Below, piece after piece: positions 53,331-61,966 of a stretch of DNA of 64,000 nt (position 1 is the stretch's first letter; each line of letters begins with the position of its first letter). The notes under the pieces were generated by a model. That model was given only the letters and a program-made list of their open reading frames with translations. It ran no database searches and had not been told where the DNA came from. This DNA is from Bacteroides sp. CAG:770. GTDB lineage: Bacteria; Bacteroidota; Bacteroidia; Bacteroidales; UBA932. The stretch covers positions 1-64,000 of the forward strand of contig FR890577.1 of assembly GCA_000435075.1 (NCBI GenBank), written 5' to 3'. The translations under genes were made by a program, and so were the position numbers.

Positions 53331-54431
53331 TTATTTTTTGTAGTTAGTCTGATAAAATCTCTTCTTGATTACGATGCCAGGGAATACCTTCTTGCGGATT
53401 CTGATAAACACCTGAGTATCAAGCTTGGAATACTGTGCATCCACCATTGCGAAGCAGATGCTTTTGTCCAATGTGATAGAATGGTATCCTGTGGTAACCA
53501 CACCGATCTGGGTGCCGTCCTCAGTCTCGACAGGATATGTCGCACGCGGAATAGCCTTGTCCTGGAGTTCGATACCGACAAGTTTCTTTGCAGGACCCTC
53601 AGCCTTCTGCTTTACAAGAGCATCCCTTCCGATGAACTCCTTGTCAAGTTTACAGAACATTCCGAGACCAGCCTCTACAGGAGTGATTGTGTCTGAAAGT
53701 TCATCGCCATAAAGAGGAAGTCCAGCCTCGAAACGCAGGGTATCACGGCAACCGAGACCGCACATTACTACTCCCGCATCCTTGAGAATCTGCCAGAGAT
53801 TCACGATATCCTCCGGAGTCGTATAAAGTTCGAATCCGTCTTCTCCAGTATAACCGGTACGGCTCACGACCATTCTATGTCCGTTCCATTTGGTCTCATA
53901 ATATGTATAGAAAGCCAGTTCGGCAGCCTCCTTGAGTCCGAGAACCTCAGTAACGATTTTCTCAGCCTCAGGACCCTGAACTGCAATCTGTCCCCAATTG
54001 TCCGAATCATTTACAACAACCACGTCAAATCCTGCAGCCTGGGACTTGATCCACTCATAATCCTTGTCAATGTTAGCAGCATTGACAACAAGCAGGAAAT
54101 GATCAGGTTCGAATTCACGATATACCAGAAGGTCATCTACAACACCACCATTCTCATGAAGCATCATTCCATAAAGAACTTTTCCTGCTTCAAAACCTCT
54201 GATTTCATTAGTAAAGATGTGATTTACAAATTTTTCCGCATCCGGACCGCTGACAAAAATCTCACCCATGTGTGACACGTCGAACATGCCTACATGATTA
54301 CGGACCGCATTATGCTCATCGGTGATAGTAGTGTACTGAATCGGCATCATGAAACCCGCAAACGGGCTCATTTTCGCGCCTGCTGCGACATGACTGTCGT
54401 AGAGGCACGTTTTCTTAAGGTTTTCCTCCAT
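53331..54431 (-). CDS. gcvT: Aminomethyltransferase (T-protein)
   Basis: A 366-residue tetrahydrofolate-dependent enzyme that makes 5,10-methylenetetrahydrofolate and ammonia from aminomethyl-GcvH. Typical marks: FAGFMMPIQYTTITDEHNAV, FDVSHMGEI, SRTGYTGEDGFELY and GLGCRDTLRFEAGLPLYG. It precedes gcvH by 17 bases. The 62 bases between lplA and gcvT hold no obvious promoter or riboswitch. Confidence 0.96.
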   Translation of the reverse strand: MEENLKKTCLYDSHVAAGAKMSPFAGFMMPIQYTTITDEHNAVRNHVGMFDVSHMGEIFVSGPDAEKFVNHIFTNEIRGFEAGKVLYGMMLHENGGVVDDLLVYREFEPDHFLLVVNAANIDKDYEWIKSQAAGFDVVVVNDSDNWGQIAVQGPEAEKIVTEVLGLKEAAELAFYTYYETKWNGHRMVVSRTGYTGEDGFELYTTPEDIVNLWQILKDAGVVMCGLGCRDTLRFEAGLPLYGDELSDTITPVEAGLGMFCKLDKEFIGRDALVKQKAEGPAKKLVGIELQDKAIPRATYPVETEDGTQIGVVTTGYHSITLDKSICFAMVDAQYSKLDTQVFIRIRKKVFPGIVIKKRFYQTNYKK

Positions 54432-54493
54432 TTTAGTTCAATGTTATTAAATTATGTGACTAATTTAAGCCAATATCTTTACATCTGCAAGTT

Positions 54494-55537
54494 TTACCCG
54501 CAAATAATCTTCAAGAGTGAATCCAGCTCAAGACCGGAAACATATTCTTCCGGATGAATATCCTTGAGTGCAGCAGTTATAGACGCAGAATCGTCAGAAA
54601 TACCGGAAAGCGCCCTTGTCAGGACATCATCAAGACCATCCTGCAGAGGAAAGAAATCGCCTGCCAGATGGCACTTGGAGATTTTGCCTCCGTCAATGTC
54701 CATTTCAGCATTGACCTCACCAACACCGGTGATCTTTCCTTTTCTCACGAGAGAATATGCGTGGTTGCGGCCTTCCAGGAAATCTGGATCAAGATATCCG
54801 GCCTCGATTTTTTCGATTTCCGCAATCTGCGCGTCAGTCAGTACAATTGTGTCAATGCCGCCTTCGGCATTGCCGCAGAAACAAGACGCCAGAAAATGCT
54901 TGAAATTGTCAATGTCAGCGAGTTTTCCGAATTCAGCGGAACGCTTAAAATATTCCTTTAGATTCGTAACATGCTGTCTTACAGAAGAAACACCCTTGCT
55001 CTTGATTTTTTCTTCAGAAGGAGTGATGGCTCTCTGCAACTCCTCGAAATCAGTATCGAAAAGCATTGTTCCATGTACGATACTGGACTTCGGTTTGAGG
55101 AAAAACGCATTGCCGGAGACCTTCTTTCCATCCACGAGCACATCATTCCTGCCGGAACGCTCGGCATTCAACCCTACAGACTTGAGATAACCTGACAAAG
55201 TCTCGAGATACCTGTCGAAAGTCGACTGGACATCCGTAGTATCCGTGATATAGGAGAGCATGATGTTGCCTTTGTCGGAATAGACGCATCCGCCGCCGCT
55301 CTTTCTGCGGAAAAGATTGATTCCCTTTTCCTTGCAGTAAGGCATGTTGACCTCCGCCTCCATAACCTGATTCCTTCCGAAAATCACCGTCGGAGACACC
55401 TGCCACATAAAGAAAGCGTCCTTATTTCCGTTTCCCGGCAACAGCTCGTCCAAATGAGCGGCCACGTATTCTTCCATGGCCAGGTAAAAGACCAGACGAC
55501 GTTCCGCCGTCGGGTCAGGTAACTGAATGTATTTCAT
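54494..55537 (-). CDS. lplA: Lipoate-protein ligase
   Basis: A 347-residue ligase that attaches free lipoate (via lipoyl-AMP) to lipoyl-domain lysines. The biotin/lipoate ligase fold is shown by VIFGRNQVMEAEVNMPYC, the RRKSGGGCVYSDKGNIMLS block (RRxSGGG motif), and NDVLVDGKKVSGNAF; a C-terminal accessory domain follows (GKITGVGEVNAEMDIDGGKI, in part). The start at 55537 is preferred to 55546 because MKYIQLPDP fits. As the first gene of the glycine-cleavage operon its likely target is GcvH. Confidence 0.93.
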   Translation of the reverse strand: MKYIQLPDPTAERRLVFYLAMEEYVAAHLDELLPGNGNKDAFFMWQVSPTVIFGRNQVMEAEVNMPYCKEKGINLFRRKSGGGCVYSDKGNIMLSYITDTTDVQSTFDRYLETLSGYLKSVGLNAERSGRNDVLVDGKKVSGNAFFLKPKSSIVHGTMLFDTDFEELQRAITPSEEKIKSKGVSSVRQHVTNLKEYFKRSAEFGKLADIDNFKHFLASCFCGNAEGGIDTIVLTDAQIAEIEKIEAGYLDPDFLEGRNHAYSLVRKGKITGVGEVNAEMDIDGGKISKCHLAGDFFPLQDGLDDVLTRALSGISDDSASITAALKDIHPEEYVSGLELDSLLKIICG

Positions 55538-55540
55538 AAT

Positions 55541-55578
55541 AAACAAAACGTGAGAGCCCGCAACAGCAAACCCTCACG
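55541..55578 (-). terminator. Intrinsic terminator after the FGE-domain gene
   Basis: On the minus strand CGTGAG (55573-55578) and CTCACG (55549-55554) pair around an 18-base loop, followed by TTTTGTTT. It begins 19 bases after the FGE-domain stop and ends just before the lplA start, so the lplA operon must have its own promoter or rely on read-through. Confidence 0.65.
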
Positions 55579-55596
55579 ATTAATATTGATTGACAA

Positions 55597-57003
55597 TTAT
55601 ATTGCAAGTCTGAAGCCGAATGTTGTCTTAACAGAGCTGGCAGGAATGAAGGACCTGTTGGCTACCCGGCAAGCATCCCACATAGATGCCGCGCTACCGC
55701 CTCTCATGATACGCAACTCTCCAGGCTCATTGTGACATGGATCCTCTTCAGGATTCTCATTATACATATATTTGCTGTCCTGACACCATTCCCAAGCATT
55801 TCCGGACATATCATAAATTCCAAGTTCATTAGGCTGGAAACTCTTGACAGCAACCACTTTAGACTGAGCATTGGAAGCATATGCGGCAACCTGTGACACA
55901 TACATTGAACCAGACAACTGGTTACCGAGAGACTTGACTCCGCCCCTTGCGGCAAATTCCCATTCGGCCTCGGTAGGGAGACGGAACTTCCTGCCTGTAA
56001 GTCTGTTAAGTTTTACAATGAAACGCTGGCAATCATACCAGGAAACATTGACAACAGGCTTCTCAGAGAATTTGGCATCATTAGAATAAGGAAGACTTCC
56101 CATAACAGCCTGCCACAGTCCTACAGTCACCTCAGTCTGTCCGATTTCAAAGCTCTTCAGAGTAACCTTATGAACCGGCTTTTCATCTTCTCCGGCTGCC
56201 TTGGCGCTCTGCTCAGCGGTAGCACCCATATCGAAAGAACCGCCCTTCACAGGGACCATTCTGTACTTGACGTTTCCGACCTCAATTACTTCAGCCTCGG
56301 ACTTGTCTTCCCTTGTGACCTTATGATCAATGATTGCGTCAATGATATCCTGAGGAACCGCAGTCTTCGTATTTGCAACAACTCTGAAACCCAAAGCCGG
56401 CTTGCGGATATAGTTTACCTCCTCATTTCTCTTGATAGCTGTACGGACAACCTTCGCATCTCTCTTCTCTGCGCAGAAAGGATTATGTACCAGTTCATTG
56501 GAAGTAAGAGGCTGATAAGAATCTGCACACCATTCTTCTAATTTGGCAGGAGTTTCAACCAATCCCTGTGACACTGCATATTCCCACTGAGCCTCAGTCG
56601 GCAGAGCAAATGGAATGCCTGTCATTTTCGAAAGCTTGGAAAGGAATTTCTTGCAGTCGTCCTGTGATACCATATCTACCGGAGCCTCAGGTGAAGTCGA
56701 TGAGCCGCGCTGCTCCTTCATCACTGCTTCCCATAACTGTCTGCTGACAGGCTTGCCTGAGATGGAAAAGCCATCCAAAACGACCTCATGAATAGTCACA
56801 TCCGCGATTTTGGTCCCTGCCGGTGTTTTTCCCATAGCAAAGGAGCCGCCTTCCACAGCAACCATGTCAAACTTGACGCCACCTGCATCAACAACTGCCG
56901 GAACATCTATGCCCTCGGCACTTCCTGATGTCTGACTTCCACACGCAGACAGAGCAAAGCAAGCTGCCGCTATTCCAAAGAGTACATATATTCTTCTCAT
57001 CAC
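55597..57003 (-). CDS. Lipoprotein with two tandem FGE/sulfatase-modifying-factor domains
   Basis: A 468-residue lipoprotein (lipobox ALSAC, Cys21). Two SUMF1/FGE-type domains follow: about 48-215 (MVAVEGGSFAMGK, LPTEAQWEYAVS) and about 240-468 (MVPVKGGSFDMGAT, IGQTEVTVGLWQAV, RLPTEAEWEFAARG, GNAWEWCQDS, RGGSAASMWDACRVANR). The first copy is shorter and lacks the GNxWEW region; the second has all framework motifs. Cys residues of catalytic FGE (both in the C-terminal GGSxxC-type site) are not in the usual place, so a structural or gliding-type (GldJ/K-like) role is more likely than sulfatase activation. A -7 box lies at 57022-57029. Confidence 0.82.
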   Translation of the reverse strand: MMRRIYVLFGIAAACFALSACGSQTSGSAEGIDVPAVVDAGGVKFDMVAVEGGSFAMGKTPAGTKIADVTIHEVVLDGFSISGKPVSRQLWEAVMKEQRGSSTSPEAPVDMVSQDDCKKFLSKLSKMTGIPFALPTEAQWEYAVSQGLVETPAKLEEWCADSYQPLTSNELVHNPFCAEKRDAKVVRTAIKRNEEVNYIRKPALGFRVVANTKTAVPQDIIDAIIDHKVTREDKSEAEVIEVGNVKYRMVPVKGGSFDMGATAEQSAKAAGEDEKPVHKVTLKSFEIGQTEVTVGLWQAVMGSLPYSNDAKFSEKPVVNVSWYDCQRFIVKLNRLTGRKFRLPTEAEWEFAARGGVKSLGNQLSGSMYVSQVAAYASNAQSKVVAVKSFQPNELGIYDMSGNAWEWCQDSKYMYNENPEEDPCHNEPGELRIMRGGSAASMWDACRVANRSFIPASSVKTTFGFRLAI

Positions 57004-57021
57004 AATAATTTAAAATACCTA

Positions 57022-57029
57022 CAAATATA
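57022..57029 (-). promoter_or_regulatory. -7 promoter box of the FGE-domain gene
   Basis: Minus-strand TATATTTG is a -7 match about 20 bases upstream of the ATG at 57003 (or 57000), giving a very short leader. No -33 match is seen. Confidence 0.5.
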
Positions 57030-57142
57030 ATACATTTTAAACGATTCCACAGCCATTTAGTAACGAGAAAAACTTCAAGGGCAATTCAACTTACACATTA
57101 TAAGGTATCCGGTCAAAGGCCGAAACAGGCCAATGCTAAAAT

Positions 57143-57207
57143 TTTGGATTTTTTGATGAACTTATTTATTTTTGTATGATTCAAGTTCCGCATTGCAAAA
57201 CTTGAAT
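57143..57207 (+). promoter_or_regulatory. Promoter and 5'-end hairpin of the M23 peptidase gene
   Basis: TTTG (57143-57146) and TATTTTTG (57167-57174), 20 bases apart, form a strong promoter. The transcript would begin at about 57181, within a perfect 9-base inverted repeat ATTCAAGTT (57179-57187) and AACTTGAAT (57199-57207). A stem this near the 5' end may protect the message or be an operator. Confidence 0.65.
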
Positions 57208-57235
57208 TTTACGATATGTACTAAAACAGAAAACA

Positions 57236-58516
57236 ATGCAAAACGCAAGAATAGCCCTTGCTGCAGCAGTCTCGGCAGCATTGGCTTTTATATTTATACC
57301 ATCCTGCAACAGAGGAAACAAGGTCCCGGAGCCTGTCCAGCAGGACACAATCTACCCTCTGGGCTTCTGTACGGACTCCTTTGACCTCGCGGAAGGCACA
57401 TTGAAAAACGGAGAAATCTTCACAGGACTGATGACCAGACTAGGCATGTCGCCCAAAAGCGCCATGGAACTCATCAGCGCATCAGACAGTGTCTTCAATC
57501 CCAAGAAAATGCGTGCAGGAAACACGTGGCAGGCTTACTACAGCACCACAGACACGACAGTGCAACTGATTGAATATCTGGTCTATAACGAGGACAAAAT
57601 CAACATGACAGTATTCAAATGCCAGGAGCCTCTGTCCGCGTGGAAGGTAACAAAACCCATCGTACACACGAAACGCTACGCCGATGTAAACATCTCATCT
57701 TCACTCTGGAACGATCTCCGCAAGGCCGGCGCCCCGCTCATGCTGATTCTCCATCTGGAAGACATCTATGCCTGGACCATTGACTTCTTCTCGATCCAGC
57801 CGGGAGACAGATTCAGTGTCATCTATGACGAGACATCCTGCGAAGGCGAGACAATCGACATTGACACAGTATATTATGCCGAGTTCAGTCATGACGGGAA
57901 ATGCTTCCCTGCCATCAGGCTTGACCAGGGCGACGGCGGAAACATCTACTGGAACGAAAAAGGCGAAAGCATGAAAAAGGCTTTCCTGAAAGCGCCTCTC
58001 AAATTCACCCGCATCAGTTCCGGCTTCTCTTATCACAGGAAACACCCTGTAACAGGACGCGTCAAGGCCCATACCGGAGTCGATTATGCGGCTCCTACGG
58101 GAACACCTGTAATGTCCATCGGAGACGGAACAGTCATCAGCAAAGGCTGGGGCGGAGGAGGAGGAAACACCGTCAAAATCAGGCACAACTCAGTCTATAC
58201 CACTGCCTATCTCCATCTTTCCAGATATGCCGCAGGACTTAAAGTCGGTGACCATGTGAGACAGGGGGACATCATCGGATATGTCGGCGCAACAGGCGTC
58301 GCAACCGGTCCGCATCTGGACTTCCGCGTATGGAAGGGCGGCTCCCCTATCAATCCGCTGAAGATGGAATCTCCTAGCGCAGAGCCTATCAAGCCCGAGA
58401 ACATGCACTCACTGGATTCTCTTGTTAAAATCCATGCAGAAGACCTGCACAGATGGATTAGCGAAGCAGACAGCCTTCGCGCAGCAACCGCCTGTGACAC
58501 AATAAATTGCAAATAA
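57236..58516 (+). CDS. M23-family peptidase (LytM-type) with signal anchor
   Basis: A 426-residue protein with a signal peptide ending FIPSC (likely lipoprotein, Cys23). An OapA/LysM-like N-terminal region (about 60-150, KMRAGNTWQAYYS) precedes the M23 domain: HTGVDYAAPTGTPV (His and Asp ligands), then YLHLSRY and GPHLDFRVW. The second residue of the canonical HxH is Asp here, so one zinc ligand is changed. Such enzymes cleave peptidoglycan cross-links, or, if inactive, activate amidases. It is 5 bases before trmO. A role at the cell envelope is sure, activity is not. Confidence 0.87.
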   Translation: MQNARIALAAAVSAALAFIFIPSCNRGNKVPEPVQQDTIYPLGFCTDSFDLAEGTLKNGEIFTGLMTRLGMSPKSAMELISASDSVFNPKKMRAGNTWQAYYSTTDTTVQLIEYLVYNEDKINMTVFKCQEPLSAWKVTKPIVHTKRYADVNISSSLWNDLRKAGAPLMLILHLEDIYAWTIDFFSIQPGDRFSVIYDETSCEGETIDIDTVYYAEFSHDGKCFPAIRLDQGDGGNIYWNEKGESMKKAFLKAPLKFTRISSGFSYHRKHPVTGRVKAHTGVDYAAPTGTPVMSIGDGTVISKGWGGGGGNTVKIRHNSVYTTAYLHLSRYAAGLKVGDHVRQGDIIGYVGATGVATGPHLDFRVWKGGSPINPLKMESPSAEPIKPENMHSLDSLVKIHAEDLHRWISEADSLRAATACDTINCK

Positions 58517-58521
58517 GGTCA

Positions 58522-59244
58522 ATGCCAGGCCAGAAGACCATACAGCCGGTAGCGGTATTCCGCTCCCCTTTCTCTTCCAAGTTCGGAATACCGCGTCAGA
58601 GTGGCGTAGTCAACGAACTTGAAGGGGAAATCATGCTCGGACATGAGTTCAGAAGGGAGGAAGCAATCCGCGGACTGGAAGGATTCACACATCTCTGGCT
58701 GATATGGGGATTCTCCGGCAATGAAGGAAAATGGAGTCTGACAGTAAGACCACCACGATTGGGAGGGAACAAATCAGTCGGCGTTTTCGCTTCACGTTCT
58801 CCATTCAGGCCAAACGGACTGGGACTGTCCTCGGCGCGGATCATCAGCATTGACATTGACAATCCCGAAGGGCCGGTCATCCGCGTCGGCGGTGCGGACC
58901 TCATGGACGGGACACCGATATATGACATCAAACCCTATGTAAAATACTCCGACTGTCATCCGGATGCGGTTTCAGGGTTCACCGACACTTCGGAATGGCA
59001 CGAGGCAAATGTCATATTCCCGGAAGAACTCAAACGCAAGTTTCTGGGTTCCAAGTCAATGTCAGGACGATACGATACAGGAAAAATTCTATCAGCATTG
59101 ACAAAGACATTGGCGCAGAGGCCTGTGCCACAATACAGTAAAGACAGCGAACGAATCTACGGAATGCCTTTCATGGGATGCGATATCAGATTCCGCGCAA
59201 GCAGCGACACTGTCACAGTAACAGATATCGTAACTGAGTTATAA
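58522..59244 (+). CDS. trmO: tRNA (t6A37) N6-methyltransferase TrmO
   Basis: A 240-residue YaeB/TrmO protein that methylates N6-threonylcarbamoyladenosine at position 37 of tRNA-Thr. Family marks are PVAVFRSPFSSKFGIPRQ, FTHLWLIWGFSGN, VGVFASRSPFRPNGLGLS and the YDIKPYVKYSD block, then a C-terminal domain of about 90 residues. The ATG at 58522 is chosen over a TTG at 58507. It lies in the same direction as, and close to, the M23 gene. The start codon itself is part of a GTCAATG heptamer. Confidence 0.93.
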   Translation: MPGQKTIQPVAVFRSPFSSKFGIPRQSGVVNELEGEIMLGHEFRREEAIRGLEGFTHLWLIWGFSGNEGKWSLTVRPPRLGGNKSVGVFASRSPFRPNGLGLSSARIISIDIDNPEGPVIRVGGADLMDGTPIYDIKPYVKYSDCHPDAVSGFTDTSEWHEANVIFPEELKRKFLGSKSMSGRYDTGKILSALTKTLAQRPVPQYSKDSERIYGMPFMGCDIRFRASSDTVTVTDIVTEL

Positions 59245-59265
59245 TCAAATAAAAGAGTTATTTCA

Positions 59266-60753
59266 ATGACACCTGCAACCATCATTATCACAATCCTGGC
59301 ATACTTTGCAGTAATCCTCACAATCTCCTGGTTCACAGGCAGAAAGTCCGACAATGCAGGCTTCTTCACAGGAAACCGCAAACAGTCATGGTATATCGTA
59401 GCCTTTGCCATGATCGGCTCAGCCATGTCTGGAGTAACCTTCGTCTCAGTGCCCGGAATGGTGGCCACATCGGGATTCGGATACATGCAGATGGCACTGG
59501 GATTCATTGCAGGTCAGCTTGTTATAGCCTTCGTACTGATTCCTCTGTTCTACAAGATGAATCTTGTCTCCATATACGAGTATCTCGAGGGCAGGTTCGG
59601 AATTTCCACATACAAGACAGGCGCCTGGTTCTTCTTCCTGTCGAAAATGACAGGTGCATCAGTAAGACTCTATCTTGTCTGCCTGTCGCTCCAGCTGATG
59701 GTATTCGGCCCGCTGGGTCTCCCGTTCTATATCAATGTCATTGTAACAGTACTGATTCTGCTCGCCTACACGTTCAGAGGCGGTGTCAAGGCTGTGATTT
59801 GGATAGATTTCCTCAAGACATTCTGCATGATCGTTTCGATTGTCCTCTGCACCCTGTTCATAAGCAAGGCCCTGGGACTCACATTCGGAACGATGTGCAA
59901 GGCCGTGGCGGACAGCGACATGTCCAGAGTCTTCTATTTCGATGACCCGAACAAACCTCAGTTCTTCTTCAAGCAGTTCTTCGGAGGAATGTTCACTGTC
60001 ATTGCAATGACCGGACTCGACCAGGATATGATGCAGAGATCATTGACCTGCAAGAACTTCCGCGATTCGCAGAAGAACATCGTCACAAGTACGATACTCC
60101 AGACCATAGTGATTTTTCTTTTCCTTGTACTGGGAGTACTGCTTTATATGTTCTCATCAGCAGCGGTTTCAGGCACAATTCTGGGAGCAGAGAATGCACC
60201 GGCATTGGCAGAAGCGACAGGTGACCAGCTCTTCCCTGCCGTCGCCACAAGCGGACTCCTTCCAGTCGTCGTAGGCATCCTCTTCGTGGTAGGTCTGGTT
60301 TCATGTTCATACGCAGCCGGCGGATCGGCATTGACAGCATTGACAACATCATTTACAGTAGATATAATGGGCACGGACGGCAAATCCGAAAGCCAGGTCA
60401 AGAGCACAAGAGAGAAGGTCCATATCGGCATGGCTGTCTGCATAGGAATAACAATCGTTATCTTCAATCTGCTCAACAATACAAGCGCAATCGATGCTGT
60501 CTATAAGCTTGCCAGCTACACTTACGGACCGATTCTGGGATTGTTCGCTTTCGGCATCGCCACAAAGAGAAAAGTCCGTGACAGATTTGTCCCTCTTGCA
60601 GCAATCATCGCCCCAGTCCTGTGTCTTATACTTCAGATGAACTCGGAACGCTGGTTCGGCGGATATAAATTCAGCTACGAACTGCTGATTTTCAATGCCT
60701 TGTTCACATATATAGGACTCCTGATTCTGAGCAGGAAGGAAGTCTCAAAATAA
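59266..60753 (+). CDS. Sodium:solute symporter (SSS family)
   Basis: A 495-residue, about 13-helix transporter of the SLC5-like family (LeuT fold). Visible marks include the first-helix segment VILTISWFTGRKSDNAGFFT, IGSAMSGVTFVSVPGMV (unwound first core helix), FIAGQLVIAFVLIP, YEYLEGRFG and GLDQDMMQRSLTCKN. The substrate cannot be read from the sequence; amino acids, sugars or carboxylates are possible. It starts 21 bases after trmO and is 4 bases before the CDF exporter gene. Confidence 0.9.
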   Translation: MTPATIIITILAYFAVILTISWFTGRKSDNAGFFTGNRKQSWYIVAFAMIGSAMSGVTFVSVPGMVATSGFGYMQMALGFIAGQLVIAFVLIPLFYKMNLVSIYEYLEGRFGISTYKTGAWFFFLSKMTGASVRLYLVCLSLQLMVFGPLGLPFYINVIVTVLILLAYTFRGGVKAVIWIDFLKTFCMIVSIVLCTLFISKALGLTFGTMCKAVADSDMSRVFYFDDPNKPQFFFKQFFGGMFTVIAMTGLDQDMMQRSLTCKNFRDSQKNIVTSTILQTIVIFLFLVLGVLLYMFSSAAVSGTILGAENAPALAEATGDQLFPAVATSGLLPVVVGILFVVGLVSCSYAAGGSALTALTTSFTVDIMGTDGKSESQVKSTREKVHIGMAVCIGITIVIFNLLNNTSAIDAVYKLASYTYGPILGLFAFGIATKRKVRDRFVPLAAIIAPVLCLILQMNSERWFGGYKFSYELLIFNALFTYIGLLILSRKEVSK

Positions 60754-60757
60754 TTCA

Positions 60758-61879
60758 ATGATGGAAAGGGAAAAAGTCATAATCCGAGCCAGCTGGATAG
60801 GGGTAGGGACCAATATTCTGCTCTCGATATTCAAAGCATGCATAGGCCTGGTTTCAAATTCAATAGCAATCCTTATGGATGCGTTGAACAACCTGTCTGA
60901 CGCTTTTTCCGCCTCCGTTACCATAATCGGAATGAAGGTGGCAGGAAAGCCGGCGGACAAGGAACATCCGTTCGGACACGGCAGGGTCGAATATTTTACC
61001 GCGATAGTGATATCACTGGTCATCATCGTTGCCGGTGTTTCATGTCTTGTCGAATCAGTAAAGAAAATCATCCATCCGGAGCCGGCAGTATATACATTCC
61101 TGTCCATTCTCATACTTGCCGTAGCAATCCTGGCCAAGATATTTCTCGGAAGATATGTGAAGAAAGTCGGCAAAGATTACAATTCCGAATCACTGTGCGC
61201 TACAGGAGCCGATGCTCTTTTCGATGCATTGATTACCGGGTCAACACTGCTTGCAGCAATCTGCGGCATGATTTTCGGCAACAAACTTGACAACATCCCT
61301 ATAGACGGCATCCTGGGAGGTTTCATTTCACTTATCATCTTGAAAGCCGGTTATGAAATGATGATGAAACCGATCAATGAACTGCTTGGCGAAAGAATTC
61401 CTGCAGGACTGGCCAAGTCCATCAAAGCGGATATCTGCGAAATAAGTCCGGTACTCGGCGCCTATGACCTCCAGTTGCATAACTATGGTCCGGAACAAAT
61501 CGTCGGCGCCGTGAACATCGCAATCCCAGAAGAGATGACTGCCAGGGAGATACATGTCCTAACCCAGAGAATCCACACCATAATCCACGAGAAATACGGA
61601 GTAATCCTGACGGTCGGAATCTATGCCGTAGTGACCGGCGACAAGCACATCGTAGAAATGCAGGATGGTGTCAATGCCATCGTATCTTCAATGCCGGGAG
61701 TCCTTCAGGTCCACGGAATGTTCATCAATCCTACCGAGCACATCATTTCGTTCGACATAGTGATAGATTTTTCTGTCAATGATATCACAGCCCTCAAAAA
61801 GGAAATCAATGAACGGCTGGTCGAAAGATACCCCGGATTCAATGTCAGGATACACATTGACAAGGACTGGTGCGACTAA
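60758..61879 (+). CDS. Cation diffusion facilitator metal exporter
   Basis: A 373-residue CDF transporter with six membrane helices and a cytosolic C-terminal domain. Metal-site residues are visible in LMDALNNLSDAFSA (helix 2; Asp pattern DxxNxSD), HPFGHGRVEYF (helix 3 border) and GADALFDALI (helix 5). The C-terminal domain (DLQLHNYGPEQIVGAVNI, then FSVNDITALKKEI) is longer than the minimal form. Likely exports Zn, Mn or Fe using proton antiport. The methionine at 60761 is an equal start choice. It is co-directional with, and 4 bases from, the symporter gene. Confidence 0.93.
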   Translation: MMEREKVIIRASWIGVGTNILLSIFKACIGLVSNSIAILMDALNNLSDAFSASVTIIGMKVAGKPADKEHPFGHGRVEYFTAIVISLVIIVAGVSCLVESVKKIIHPEPAVYTFLSILILAVAILAKIFLGRYVKKVGKDYNSESLCATGADALFDALITGSTLLAAICGMIFGNKLDNIPIDGILGGFISLIILKAGYEMMMKPINELLGERIPAGLAKSIKADICEISPVLGAYDLQLHNYGPEQIVGAVNIAIPEEMTAREIHVLTQRIHTIIHEKYGVILTVGIYAVVTGDKHIVEMQDGVNAIVSSMPGVLQVHGMFINPTEHIISFDIVIDFSVNDITALKKEINERLVERYPGFNVRIHIDKDWCD

Positions 61880-61881
61880 CC

Positions 61882-61912
61882 TTTGTTTAGTCGAATTTTT
61901 TGCGTATGTTTG
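61882..61912 (+). promoter_or_regulatory. Promoter of the AspT/YidE-type transporter gene
   Basis: TTTG (61882-61885) and TATGTTTG (61905-61912), 19 bases apart. Transcription from about 61919 gives a leader of some 48 bases. Confidence 0.75.
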
Positions 61913-61966
61913 CGACCATTTTTGGAGTAATTTTTTGAGAGATAACGAACCGACAAATAAGAAAAC

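Noticed and set aside
54432..54493. Possible glycine riboswitch before gcvT
   Set aside because: Only 62 bases lie between lplA and gcvT, without the paired stems or conserved glycine-aptamer core.
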